This document shows, in pieces, positions 35,223 through 43,071 of a stretch of 64,000 nucleotides of DNA; position 1 is the first letter of the stretch, and the number at the start of each line of letters is the position of its first letter. This stretch comes from Caballeronia sp031450805 (lineage in GTDB: Bacteria > Pseudomonadota > Gammaproteobacteria > Burkholderiales > Burkholderiaceae). The notes below the pieces were generated by a model. That model was not told the DNA's origin and ran no database searches. It saw only the letters and a program-made list of their open reading frames with translations. The stretch spans positions 2,356,001 through 2,420,000 of the forward strand of contig NZ_JARTVY010000001.1 in NCBI RefSeq assembly GCF_031450805.1, written 5' to 3'. A program made the position numbers and the translations under genes.

Positions 35223-36119
35223 GTGGCTCGCATCGTCCTTAAGATCGACGTGGATACGCTGCGCGGCACGCGTGAAGGCGTGCCCAACCTCGGGCGTCTG
35301 CTCGACAAGTACAGCGCCCGTGCGACCTTCCTGTTCAGCCTCGGCCCCGATCACACCGGCTGGGCGCTGCGCCGCGTGTTCCGGCCGGGGTTTCTGAAGA
35401 AGGTGTCGCGCACGTCGGTGGTCGAGCACTACGGCATCAGGACGCTCATGTATGGCGTGCTGCTGCCGGGGCCGGATATCGGCAGGCAGGCGGTATCGGA
35501 GATGCGCGCGATCCACGAGGCCGGCTTCGAATGCGGCATTCACACCTGGGATCACGTGTACTGGCAGGACAACGTGCGCGCACGCGACCGCGCGTGGACC
35601 GTCGCGCAGATGCAGCGGAGCCATGCGCGCTTCATCGAGATTTTCGGCGCACCGCCCGTCACGCACGGCGCGGCAGGCTGGCAGATGAACGGCTACGCGT
35701 TCGAGCAGATCGACGCATGGGGCATGCGCTATGCATCCGACGGACGCGGGCATACGCCGTATATCCCGGTGCTGGATGGCCGCACGCTCGATCACATCCA
35801 GATGCCGACCACGCTGCCGACGCTCGACGAAGTGCTCGGCGTGGATGGCGTCGACGTGAGCAACGTCGCGGCGCATCTCTTGCGGCATACGATGAACAAC
35901 CCGCACGATCAGGTGTTCACGCTGCACGCGGAACTCGAAGGGCAGAAGCTCGCGCCGGTGTTCGAGCAGTTGCTCGCCGGCTGGCGTGCGCAGGGACACA
36001 GCTTCGCCACGATGGGCGACTATCATGCGACGCTGGATCGCGCCACGCTGCCCTCGTATCCGGTGACGTGGGGCGAGATTCCCGGCCGCGCGGGCGAACT
36101 CATCGTGCAGCCGGGCTGA
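35223..36119 (+). CDS. arnD: 4-deoxy-4-formamido-L-arabinose-phosphoundecaprenol deformylase ArnD
   Basis: A 298-residue polysaccharide deacetylase-like (NodB fold) protein. KIDVDTLRGT holds the catalytic Asp, and the metal histidines are in CGIHTWDHVYWQD. It removes the formyl group from the lipid-linked sugar, pulling the pathway forward. The GTG start at 35223 has GAGG upstream, nine bases after the previous stop. This is the last arn gene; bcp follows 64 bases later. Confidence 0.93.
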   Translation: MARIVLKIDVDTLRGTREGVPNLGRLLDKYSARATFLFSLGPDHTGWALRRVFRPGFLKKVSRTSVVEHYGIRTLMYGVLLPGPDIGRQAVSEMRAIHEAGFECGIHTWDHVYWQDNVRARDRAWTVAQMQRSHARFIEIFGAPPVTHGAAGWQMNGYAFEQIDAWGMRYASDGRGHTPYIPVLDGRTLDHIQMPTTLPTLDEVLGVDGVDVSNVAAHLLRHTMNNPHDQVFTLHAELEGQKLAPVFEQLLAGWRAQGHSFATMGDYHATLDRATLPSYPVTWGEIPGRAGELIVQPG

Positions 36120-36183
36120 ACGAGCGTTATCGAAGCGCCGCGCGCCCCGTTCCACAAGAATCAACGACAAAGGAGAAACCTAC

Positions 36184-36645
36184 GTGCCAGTCGCAGTCGG
36201 CCAGCCCGTTCCCGATTTCACCGCGCCCGCAACGGGCGGCGAGTTCACGCTCTCGAGCCTGCGCGGCCAGAAGGTCGTGCTGTTCTTCTATCCGAAGGAC
36301 AACACGCCCGGCTGCACGACGGAAAGCCTCGGCTTCCGCGATAGCTACGAGCAGTTCAAGGCCGCGGGTGCGGAAATCGTCGGCATCTCGCGCGACAGCG
36401 TGAAGTCGCACGACAACTTCAAGGCGAAGCTGGAGCTGCCGTACACGCTCGTCTCCGATTCCGACGAAGCCATCTGCGCGCTGTTCGACGTCATCAAGAT
36501 GAAGAAGATGTATGGCAAGGAAGTGCGCGGCATCGAGCGCTCGACCTTCCTCGTGGACGCCGACGGCGTGCTGCGCCGCGAGTTCCGCGGCATCAAGGTG
36601 CCAGGGCACGTAGAGGCCATCGTCGAGGCTGTACAAGCGATTTGA
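36184..36645 (+). CDS. bcp: Thioredoxin-dependent peroxiredoxin Bcp
   Basis: A 153-residue atypical peroxiredoxin of the Bcp/PrxQ group. The peroxidatic Cys44 is in NTPGCTTESLGFRD. The resolving Cys found five residues later in E. coli Bcp is replaced here by Gly50, so the enzyme probably works by a one-Cys or alternative-Cys mechanism (the only other Cys is in ICALFDV). It detoxifies peroxides in the cytoplasm. AAGGAG is well placed before the GTG start. Confidence 0.93.
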   Translation: MPVAVGQPVPDFTAPATGGEFTLSSLRGQKVVLFFYPKDNTPGCTTESLGFRDSYEQFKAAGAEIVGISRDSVKSHDNFKAKLELPYTLVSDSDEAICALFDVIKMKKMYGKEVRGIERSTFLVDADGVLRREFRGIKVPGHVEAIVEAVQAI

Positions 36646-36658
36646 GGCACGTTATATT
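36630..36658 (+). promoter_or_regulatory. Promoter of the structured RNA downstream of bcp
   Basis: TGTACA (36630-36635) and TATATT (36653-36658) are separated by 17 bases and overlap the end of bcp. The predicted transcript would start around 36665, right where the folded region begins. Confidence 0.5.
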
Positions 36659-36661
36659 GGT

Positions 36662-36826
36662 TCGCAATGAGCGCCTGTCCACCCCATTCCCTTTGCCTTC
36701 GCGCCTGCCGCCGTGCGCCTTTCGGCGCCGTCGGCATGGACCCGGGCTACGTGGGACGGGCACGGCGCAGGCGCTCCGAAAGAGAAGTCAGCCGCTGGTT
36801 CCGCTAACACGGACGGCGGCTTTTTT
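36662..36826 (+). ncRNA. Candidate structured small RNA, possibly 6S RNA (ssrS)
   Basis: About 165 bases lie between a sigma70-type promoter and an intrinsic terminator and have no open frame of note. GAGCGCCTG (36669-36677) pairs exactly with CAGGCGCTC (36768-36776). Between them is a large unpaired middle of about 30 bases on each side, capped by a strong imperfect hairpin (36707-36735, apical stem GCGCC-TTTC-GGCGC). A closing stem, an open central bubble and an apical stem are the architecture of 6S RNA, which mimics an open promoter to sequester RNA polymerase. The TTCGCAA near the 5' end also recalls the enterobacterial molecule. Length is slightly below the usual 180. Another small RNA remains possible. 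Confidence 0.5.
36791..36826 (+). terminator. Terminator of the structured RNA
   Basis: GCCGC (36791-36795) pairs with GCGGC (36816-36820), with an inner TCCG/CGGA pair, and is followed by six T residues. It lies well before the phoH start, so it ends the short RNA rather than a protein gene. Confidence 0.7.
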
Positions 36827-37045
36827 ATTTGCGTCGCGCGCGGGCCGGGTTGGCCGGCCGGGCGCGCGTCGCGAGTTACGCATCGAGGAGCAGATCGAAA
36901 CCTAGGCGAACCGGCGTTTTCGACAACGAAGCGCGCCACCAGGCGCAAACTGCGGGACACTTAGCGCTAAACGCTAGATGGGCGAACGAGCAGGATGCGA
37001 CAGGCGGCGCACGATACATGACCCGATTCCTTCTGAGGGAACACC

Positions 37046-38911
37046 ATGCCTTTGCCTACCGCCCCGGCCAAGCTCGGCCATCTCCTTCCGGCCGAAGAGT
37101 ACAAGGCCAAAGCCCGGCCGTCGAAGCAATCCAGAAAAGCCGCGACGAGCGATGACGACGCGAACGGCGCGGTCGATACCGTCGCCGCCGAGCGTCCCCA
37201 GGCAGCCAATGCGGCGCATACACTGCGCGCCATCGCGAGCGACGTGCTGACGCAGCCGCCGCAGGAGCCGTCGGCGCAAGCACCCGCGCCCGCCACGCGC
37301 GGACGTCGCACGAAACAGACCGCCGCGCTCTTGCAGCCGGTGCCGGACGCGCGCGCCAAAGCCGAAAAGCAGGACGATGCGGCCCAAGAGCCGCGTGCGC
37401 CCAAACGCGAAGCGCGCACCGAAGCGCCCGCCACGACGCCTGCCGCTCCGGCCGCCGCGCCCGCGAGCGACGCGCGCACCCAGACGAAGCGCCGCCAGCG
37501 CGGCGCGGTCGAGGACGAACTGCGCAAGCTCTTCGTGCTCGATACCAACGTGCTGATGCACGACCCGAGTTCCCTGTTCCGCTTCGAGGAACACGACATC
37601 TATCTGCCGATGATGACGCTGGAGGAACTCGACAATCACAAAAAGGGCATGTCGGAAGTGGCGCGCAATGCGCGTCAGGTGAGCCGCACGCTCGATGCGC
37701 TCGTGGCCAACGGCGGACAGATGTCCGAAGGCATCGCGCTCGCCGCGCAAGGCAATCGCGATGCGCTCGGCCGCCTTTACTTCCAGACGACGCTCACCGA
37801 TATCGAGCCGGTCGAAGGCCTGCCCGTCGGCAAGGCGGACAACCAGATTCTCGGCGTCGTGCGCGCGTTGCAGAAGGAACGGCAGGATCGTCAGGTGGTG
37901 CTGGTGTCGAAAGACATCAACATGCGCATCAAGGCGCACGCCCTCGGCCTGCCCGCCGAGGACTACTTCAACGATCAGGTTCTCGAAGACAAGGACCTGC
38001 TCTATTCCGGCGTGCGCCCGCTGCCCCAGGACTTCTGGACGAAGCACGCGAAGGGCATGGAAAGCTGGCAGGACACGAAGACCGGCACCACGTATTACCG
38101 CGTGACCGGACCGCTCTGCCCGTCGATGCTCGTCAACGAGTTCGTCTACCTGGAGCCACAGAACGGCGAGCCGTCGTTCCATGCCGTCGTGCGCGAGTTG
38201 AACGGCAAGACCGCGCTCCTGCAGACGCTGCGTGACTACGGGCATCACAAGAACAACGTGTGGGGCATCACGGCGCGCAATCGCGAGCAGAACTTCGCGC
38301 TCAACCTGCTGATGAACCCGGAAGTCGATTTCGTCACGCTGCTCGGTCAGGCCGGCACCGGCAAGACGCTGATGGCGCTCGCCGCCGGCCTCGCGCAAGT
38401 GCTCGACGACAAGCGCTACAACGAGATCATCGTGACGCGGGCGACGGTGCCGGTCGGCGAGGACATCGGCTTTCTGCCGGGCACCGAGGAAGAGAAGATG
38501 CAGCCGTGGATGGGCGCGTTCGACGACAACCTCGAAGTCCTGCAGAAGACCGACGATGCCGCCGGCGAGTGGGGCCGCGCCGCGACGCAGGAGCTCATCC
38601 GTTCGCGCCTCAAGGTGAAGAGCATGAACTTCATGCGCGGCCGGACCTTCGTCGATAAATACGTGATCATCGACGAAGCGCAGAACCTAACGCCCAAGCA
38701 GATGAAGACGCTCGTCACGCGCGCGGGTCCGGGGACGAAGATCGTGTGTCTCGGCAACATCGCGCAGATCGATACGCCGTATCTGACCGAGGGCAGTTCG
38801 GGGCTCACGTATGTCGTGGACCGCTTCAAGGGGTGGACGCATAGCGGTCACGTGACGCTGGCGCGCGGCGAGCGCTCGCGTCTCGCGGACTACGCTTCGG
38901 ACATTCTCTAA
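37046..38911 (+). CDS. PIN-PhoH fusion protein (PhoH2 type)
   Basis: A 621-residue protein in three parts. Residues 1-155 are low-complexity, rich in Ala, Pro, Lys and Arg, and probably disordered. A PIN nuclease domain (about 158-300) opens with KLFVLDTNVLMHDPSS and has the acidic residues in EELDNHKKG and KADNQIL. The PhoH ATPase (about 390-615) has Walker A GQAGTGKTLMALAAG near 434 and Walker B YVIIDEAQNLT. PhoH2 proteins have been described as RNA helicase/ribonucleases. GAGGGA precedes the start; a strong terminator follows. Confidence 0.92.
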   Translation: MPLPTAPAKLGHLLPAEEYKAKARPSKQSRKAATSDDDANGAVDTVAAERPQAANAAHTLRAIASDVLTQPPQEPSAQAPAPATRGRRTKQTAALLQPVPDARAKAEKQDDAAQEPRAPKREARTEAPATTPAAPAAAPASDARTQTKRRQRGAVEDELRKLFVLDTNVLMHDPSSLFRFEEHDIYLPMMTLEELDNHKKGMSEVARNARQVSRTLDALVANGGQMSEGIALAAQGNRDALGRLYFQTTLTDIEPVEGLPVGKADNQILGVVRALQKERQDRQVVLVSKDINMRIKAHALGLPAEDYFNDQVLEDKDLLYSGVRPLPQDFWTKHAKGMESWQDTKTGTTYYRVTGPLCPSMLVNEFVYLEPQNGEPSFHAVVRELNGKTALLQTLRDYGHHKNNVWGITARNREQNFALNLLMNPEVDFVTLLGQAGTGKTLMALAAGLAQVLDDKRYNEIIVTRATVPVGEDIGFLPGTEEEKMQPWMGAFDDNLEVLQKTDDAAGEWGRAATQELIRSRLKVKSMNFMRGRTFVDKYVIIDEAQNLTPKQMKTLVTRAGPGTKIVCLGNIAQIDTPYLTEGSSGLTYVVDRFKGWTHSGHVTLARGERSRLADYASDIL

Positions 38912-38934
38912 GCGCGCTGCACGCATCCAACCGA

Positions 38935-38967
38935 AGCCCGGCCGGAGCCATCCCGCCGGGCTTTTTT
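38935..38967 (+). terminator. Intrinsic terminator after the PIN-PhoH gene
   Basis: AGCCCGGC (38935-38942) pairs with GCCGGGCT (38955-38962), followed by a run of T residues to 38967. It lies 24 bases after the stop codon. Confidence 0.85.
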
Positions 38968-39108
38968 GCGACCGGACGTCCCGCGCCAGCAACAGTTATG
39001 GCGCGAACTTAAAGTGAAGTGTCACGAACTGTTGCGGCACGGCCGTGCGGCGGGCTACTATCGGCGGATTGATCCGTTCTGGCGAGCGTGGCTCGCCGCC
39101 TGCTCGAA

Positions 39109-40233
39109 ATGCGTCGAATCTGGCTGCCGCTCATCGTCACCATCCTGCTTGCCGCGTGTGGAACCGCGCCGCAGCAGGCCGCGCGCAAGCCTGCTTCAGC
39201 CGGGGCAAGCACCGCTCACGGCGCCGCTTCCCGCGCCTACGCGCCGCCTGCGGGCTTTCCCAATTTCGTCGATCACAGCGTCGGGCGCGAGGAAATCTCC
39301 ATTCAGGCGATGTCGCTCGTCGGCGTGCCGTATCGCTGGGGTGGCAACACGCCGGACGCGGGCTTCGATTGCAGCGGGCTCGTGCGTTATGTCGTCGACC
39401 GGGCCGCGTCCGTCAATCTGCCGCGCACGACCGCCGAAATGAGCGGACGCGGCGAGTCCATTCAGCCCGATGAAGTCGCGCCCGGCGACCTGATCTTTTT
39501 CAACACGACAGGCCGCCCGCATTCCCATGTCGGCATCTATGTGGGCAAGCTGCGTTTTGTGAATGCACCATCGACGGGCGGGACCGTGCGGCTCGATTAC
39601 CTGACCAATCCTTACTGGGCCAAGCGCTTCGACGGAATCCGCCGTGTCGCGCCGGCGAAGGCTGCGCCGACGCCGTTCGATGCGCCGACGTATGTGGCGT
39701 CGCAGCCTCAGTCGGGCGCGCAGGCGGTTCAAGCGTCGGCGTCGGTCGTCGCTCGCGCCGATGGCTTCGCGCCTGAGTCTTCGTCTGCGGGCGCGCCTCG
39801 GAGCCAGACGTCAGGCCCCGATCCCTTCGAGCCACCGCCGTCGCCAGCCGCGGCGCAACGTCAATCATCCGCGATGGCGGCGGCTTCCGCGCGGCAATCG
39901 GTTAGCGTCGACCGGCAGTCGCCGCCCAGTGTACGCGCCGACGCGTTCGAACCCCCGCCATCGACCTCCACTGCGGCACGACGCCAGGCGCAAGGCGCGG
40001 CGGTCATCGACGCCGCGCCCGATCCGATCCAGGCCGCCGCCGACGCGTTCGAACCGCCGCCGCCCACCTCGCGCGCCGCACGCCTGCAGGCCCGCGCCGC
40101 ACAAGCCACCGCGCCGGCCGATTCCGCCGAGGCACCGGTCCGCGCGATGCGGGCCTCGACCGGCTCGCTCGCCGCGCCGCGGCCTGCCGCAAGCGACGAC
40201 CCCATCGCCCGCTTCGCCGACGGCCTCGACTGA
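39109..40233 (+). CDS. NlpC/P60 family cell wall hydrolase lipoprotein
   Basis: A 374-residue lipoprotein from the ATG at 39109 (a GTG at 39088 is the alternative). The lipobox LLAAC gives lipidated Cys17. The NlpC/P60 domain (about 60-182) has catalytic Cys88 in GFDCSGLV, His140 in HSHVGIYVG and a third polar residue near Asn152, so it should cut peptidoglycan stem peptides. The remaining 190 residues are Ala/Pro/Gln/Arg-rich and repeat DxFEPPPS three times (about 239, 279 and 313), each followed by a basic AARxQ segment. This tail is probably disordered. Confidence 0.87.
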   Translation: MRRIWLPLIVTILLAACGTAPQQAARKPASAGASTAHGAASRAYAPPAGFPNFVDHSVGREEISIQAMSLVGVPYRWGGNTPDAGFDCSGLVRYVVDRAASVNLPRTTAEMSGRGESIQPDEVAPGDLIFFNTTGRPHSHVGIYVGKLRFVNAPSTGGTVRLDYLTNPYWAKRFDGIRRVAPAKAAPTPFDAPTYVASQPQSGAQAVQASASVVARADGFAPESSSAGAPRSQTSGPDPFEPPPSPAAAQRQSSAMAAASARQSVSVDRQSPPSVRADAFEPPPSTSTAARRQAQGAAVIDAAPDPIQAAADAFEPPPPTSRAARLQARAAQATAPADSAEAPVRAMRASTGSLAAPRPAASDDPIARFADGLD

Positions 40234-40312
40234 CACCCGCCTCGCCTCTCTGCTATCGTGTTCCGGTTCATCGTCAACAGCGGCACGAAAGAACCGATAG
40301 GAGCGAATTACC

Positions 40313-41119
40313 ATGGACCTGGGTCTTGCGGGCAAGGTCGTCCTGATCACGGGCGGCAGCAAGGGCATCGGCTTTGCCTGTGCGAAAGCGTTCGCGCGTG
40401 AAGGCGCAAGAGTCGCCATCGTCTCGCGCGATGCCGCCAATCTCGCCCGGGCGCGAGAGCAACTCGCCGCCGACGGCCATCACGTGCATCTCGCCCGCGC
40501 CGATCTGCACGAAGCGCACAGCGCCGAGGACGTCGTCGAGGAAGCGAGCGCGGCGCTCGGCCCCATCGATATTCTCGTCAACAGCGCCGGCGCGGCGCGC
40601 CGCTACGATCCCGATTCGCTCGATGCCGCCGCCTACAAGGCCGCGATGGACGCCAAGTATTTCTCCTACGTCTACCCGCAGCAGGTCGTACTGAAGCGCA
40701 TGGCCGAGCGCGTGCGCAATGAGCCGGACGCCGAGCCGGGCGCGATCGTGAATATCGTCGGAATGGGCGGCAAGATCGCGACGGATATCCACATCGCGGG
40801 CGGCGCGGCCAACGCGGCGCTGATGCTCAACACGGTCGGCCTCGCGCATCACTATGCGAAGCTCGGCATTCGCATCAACGCGATCAATCCCGGCGCGACG
40901 CTCACCGAGCGCGTCGAGGAGGCGCTGGAACTGGAGGCGCAACGGCAAGGCGTCACGCGCGAGCAGGTGCTCGCCGACAGCCAGGCCAAAGTGCCGCTCG
41001 GGCGTTACGCGAAACCGGAGGAAATTGCCGACGTCGCGCTGTTCCTGGCGAGCCGCCGCGCGAGTTATGTGTCGGGCGCGATCATCCCGATGGACGGGGT
41101 GTCGTCGCCGATCATTTGA
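40313..41119 (+). CDS. Atypical short-chain dehydrogenase/reductase family protein
   Basis: A 268-residue SDR fold. The nucleotide-binding TGGSKGIG is intact, NSAG follows near 95, and NPGATLTERV is the usual post-catalytic segment. The catalytic Ser, Tyr and Lys are not where expected: the stretch that normally reads YxxxKAAL is GGAANAAL here, and the serine strand is NIVGMGGK. It may bind NAD(P)H without classical carbonyl reduction, or use other residues. Substrate is unknown. It stands alone and converges on pit. Confidence 0.85.
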   Translation: MDLGLAGKVVLITGGSKGIGFACAKAFAREGARVAIVSRDAANLARAREQLAADGHHVHLARADLHEAHSAEDVVEEASAALGPIDILVNSAGAARRYDPDSLDAAAYKAAMDAKYFSYVYPQQVVLKRMAERVRNEPDAEPGAIVNIVGMGGKIATDIHIAGGAANAALMLNTVGLAHHYAKLGIRINAINPGATLTERVEEALELEAQRQGVTREQVLADSQAKVPLGRYAKPEEIADVALFLASRRASYVSGAIIPMDGVSSPII

Positions 41120-41124
41120 TGCGC

Positions 41125-41150
41125 TGCGGCCCCGGATGACCGGGGCCGCA
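41125..41150. terminator. Strong hairpin between convergent SDR and pit genes
   Basis: TGCGGCCCCGG (41125-41135) pairs perfectly with CCGGGGCCGCA (41140-41150), loop ATGA. It lacks a T run but sits where both convergent transcripts must end. Confidence 0.5.
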
Positions 41151-41160
41151 GGCGAATGTG

Positions 41161-41188
41161 AAGCAGAGGCTCAGAAGCAGAGGCTCAG
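41161..41188. repeat. 14-base tandem duplication at the pit stop codon
   Basis: AAGCAGAGGCTCAG occurs twice head to tail (41161-41174 and 41175-41188). The pit stop codon (41185-41187 on the minus strand) lies in the second copy, so the duplication repeats the last bases of the gene into its 3' flank. Confidence 0.85.
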
Positions 41189-42195
41189 AAGATGTGATGA
41201 CCGACCCACCAGCCGGCAGCGGCAAGCGCAGCCGAGGCCGGAATGGTCAGCACCCACGCCCACACGATGTTGCCCGCAACGCCCCAGCGCACTGCGCTGA
41301 ACTTCTGCGTCGCCCCGACGCCGACGATCGCGCCGGTGATGGTGTGCGTCGTGGAAACGGGAATGCCGAGCAACGACGCGACGAATAGCGTGATCGCCCC
41401 GCCCGTCTCCGCGCAGAAGCCGCCGACGGGCTTGAGCTTCGTGATCTTCTGACCCATCGTGCGAACGATGCGCCAGCCGCCGAACAGCGTGCCGAGCCCC
41501 ATCGACAGATAGCACAGCGCGATCACCCAGATGGGCGGTGCGTCCGCTGTGACCGAGGCGTAGCCGCTGGCGATCAGCAGCATCCAGATGATGCCGATGG
41601 TCTTCTGCGCATCGTTGCCGCCGTGACCGAGCGAATACAGACCCGCCGAGACGAGCTGCATGCGGCGAAAGCGCCGGTCGACTTTCGACGGCGGCGTGCG
41701 GAAGAACATCCACGACACGAGGAGCATGAAGAACGAGCCGAGGATGAAGCCCAGCAGCGGCGAGATGAAGATGAACGCGACGGTCTTCAGCAGCCCGTCC
41801 CAGTTCAGCGATCCCCAGCCCGACTTGGCGAGCGCGGCGCCGACGAGCCCGCCGATCAGCGCGTGCGACGAACTCGACGGAATGCCGTACACCCACGTCA
41901 CGATGTTCCAGCCGATGGCCCCGACGAGCGCGCCGAAGATGACGTAGTGATCGACGATGTTGGGATCGATCGTTCCCTTGCCGACGGTGGCGGCGACCTT
42001 CAGATGGAAAATGAAATACGCGATGACGTTGAATGCGGCCGCGAACGCGACGGCTTGCTGCGGCTTGAGCACGCCGGTCGATACGACCGTCGCGATGGAG
42101 TTGGCCGCGTCGTGGAAGCCGTTCATGAAGTCGAACACGAGTGCGACTATGACGAGCGTGGCGACGGCCCAGAGGGCGAGTTGAATCGAATGCAT
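41185..42195 (-). CDS. Inorganic phosphate transporter Pit
   Basis: A 336-residue membrane protein of the PiT family with around ten helices. Both family signatures are present: FDFMNGFHDAANSIATVVSTG near residue 22 and GHGGNDAQKTIG near 215, plus GIPVSTTHTITGAIVG near 285. It imports phosphate, likely as a metal-phosphate complex, with protons or sodium. The DUF47 gene lies 103 bases upstream, the standard partner of this transporter type. Confidence 0.93.
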   Translation of the reverse strand: MHSIQLALWAVATLVIVALVFDFMNGFHDAANSIATVVSTGVLKPQQAVAFAAAFNVIAYFIFHLKVAATVGKGTIDPNIVDHYVIFGALVGAIGWNIVTWVYGIPSSSSHALIGGLVGAALAKSGWGSLNWDGLLKTVAFIFISPLLGFILGSFFMLLVSWMFFRTPPSKVDRRFRRMQLVSAGLYSLGHGGNDAQKTIGIIWMLLIASGYASVTADAPPIWVIALCYLSMGLGTLFGGWRIVRTMGQKITKLKPVGGFCAETGGAITLFVASLLGIPVSTTHTITGAIVGVGATQKFSAVRWGVAGNIVWAWVLTIPASAALAAAGWWVGHHIF

Positions 42196-42298
42196 CAGTT
42201 GGTGTTGTTTTGACCGGCTTCAAATGCGGGCCGGTCTGTGTCGTCAGCACCCGCCGCGCGCGATTCGTCCTGCGCGAGCGCGGGCTCGGGCGGCATGA

Positions 42299-42925
42299 TC
42301 AGGCGTTTTCCAGCACGATGCCTTCGATGATGTTGGCGACATCCTCGCACTTGTCGGTGATCGTCTCCAGGAGCTCGTAGATCGCCTTGAGCTTGATGAG
42401 CGTCTTCACGTCGTCTTCCTCACGGAACAGCTTCGACATGGCCGAACGCAGCACGCGGTCCGCGTCCGACTCGAGGCGATCGATCTCCTCGCAAATCTTG
42501 AGAATTTCGCTCGCGCGCTTCATGTCTTCGAGCAGGCCGACCGCGTTCTGCACGCGCAGGCACGTGGCCGTGCAGATATGCGCAAGCTGGCTCGCTTCCG
42601 AGGTCACCGCGCGCACGTCGTACAGTGAAATGGCGGTGGCGACGTCCTCCATGAGATCGAGGATGTCGTCCATCGTCGTGATCAGCTTGTGGATTTCGTC
42701 ACGGTCGAGCGGCGTGATGAACGTCTTGTGCAGCAGGTCGATGGTTTCGTGCGTGAGCTTGTCAGCGCGCTTCTCGTTCGCCTGGACGTTCTGCTTGTGG
42801 ACCTCGGCTTCGTGGAGGTTGTCTATCAGCAGTTCGAGCTCGCGGCTGGCGTCGACCATGCATTTCGCGTGGGCGTTGAAGATCTCGAAGAATTTGCCCT
42901 CGGTGGGCATGAAACGACCGAACAT
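42299..42925 (-). CDS. DUF47 (PhoU-like) phosphate transport regulator
   Basis: A 208-residue all-helical protein of the DUF47/TIGR00153 family, with MPTEGKFFEIFNAHA at the start and acidic motifs such as KADKLTHETIDLL and TTMDDILDLMEDVA that in PhoU-like folds bind metal clusters. It is thought to regulate the Pit transporter beside it. The start at 42925 is preferred over an upstream ATG at 43015. A TACAAT box at 42972-42977 on the minus strand may be its -10. Confidence 0.9.
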   Translation of the reverse strand: MFGRFMPTEGKFFEIFNAHAKCMVDASRELELLIDNLHEAEVHKQNVQANEKRADKLTHETIDLLHKTFITPLDRDEIHKLITTMDDILDLMEDVATAISLYDVRAVTSEASQLAHICTATCLRVQNAVGLLEDMKRASEILKICEEIDRLESDADRVLRSAMSKLFREEDDVKTLIKLKAIYELLETITDKCEDVANIIEGIVLENA

Positions 42926-43071
42926 GAAAATCCCGATAGATGGGTCAATGAGGCTGTCATCAAACCGTCGTATTGTACCTGCGCCCAGCACCCCGCGCAC
43001 CGCGCCATGCGCCACGCGCGAAGGAGGTGTCGCAACGGTCTGACAGTTCGACGGCGAACGGTTGGTTCGCC

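Noticed and set aside
36662..36790. Structured RNA as SRP RNA, RNase P RNA or tmRNA
   Set aside because: The conserved SRP loop (GGAAGGAAGCAGCC-like), RNase P cores and a tmRNA tag frame are absent.
36642..36905. Open frame across the bcp-phoH spacer
   Set aside because: It reads through the hairpins and terminator of the structured RNA and has no domain or start signal.
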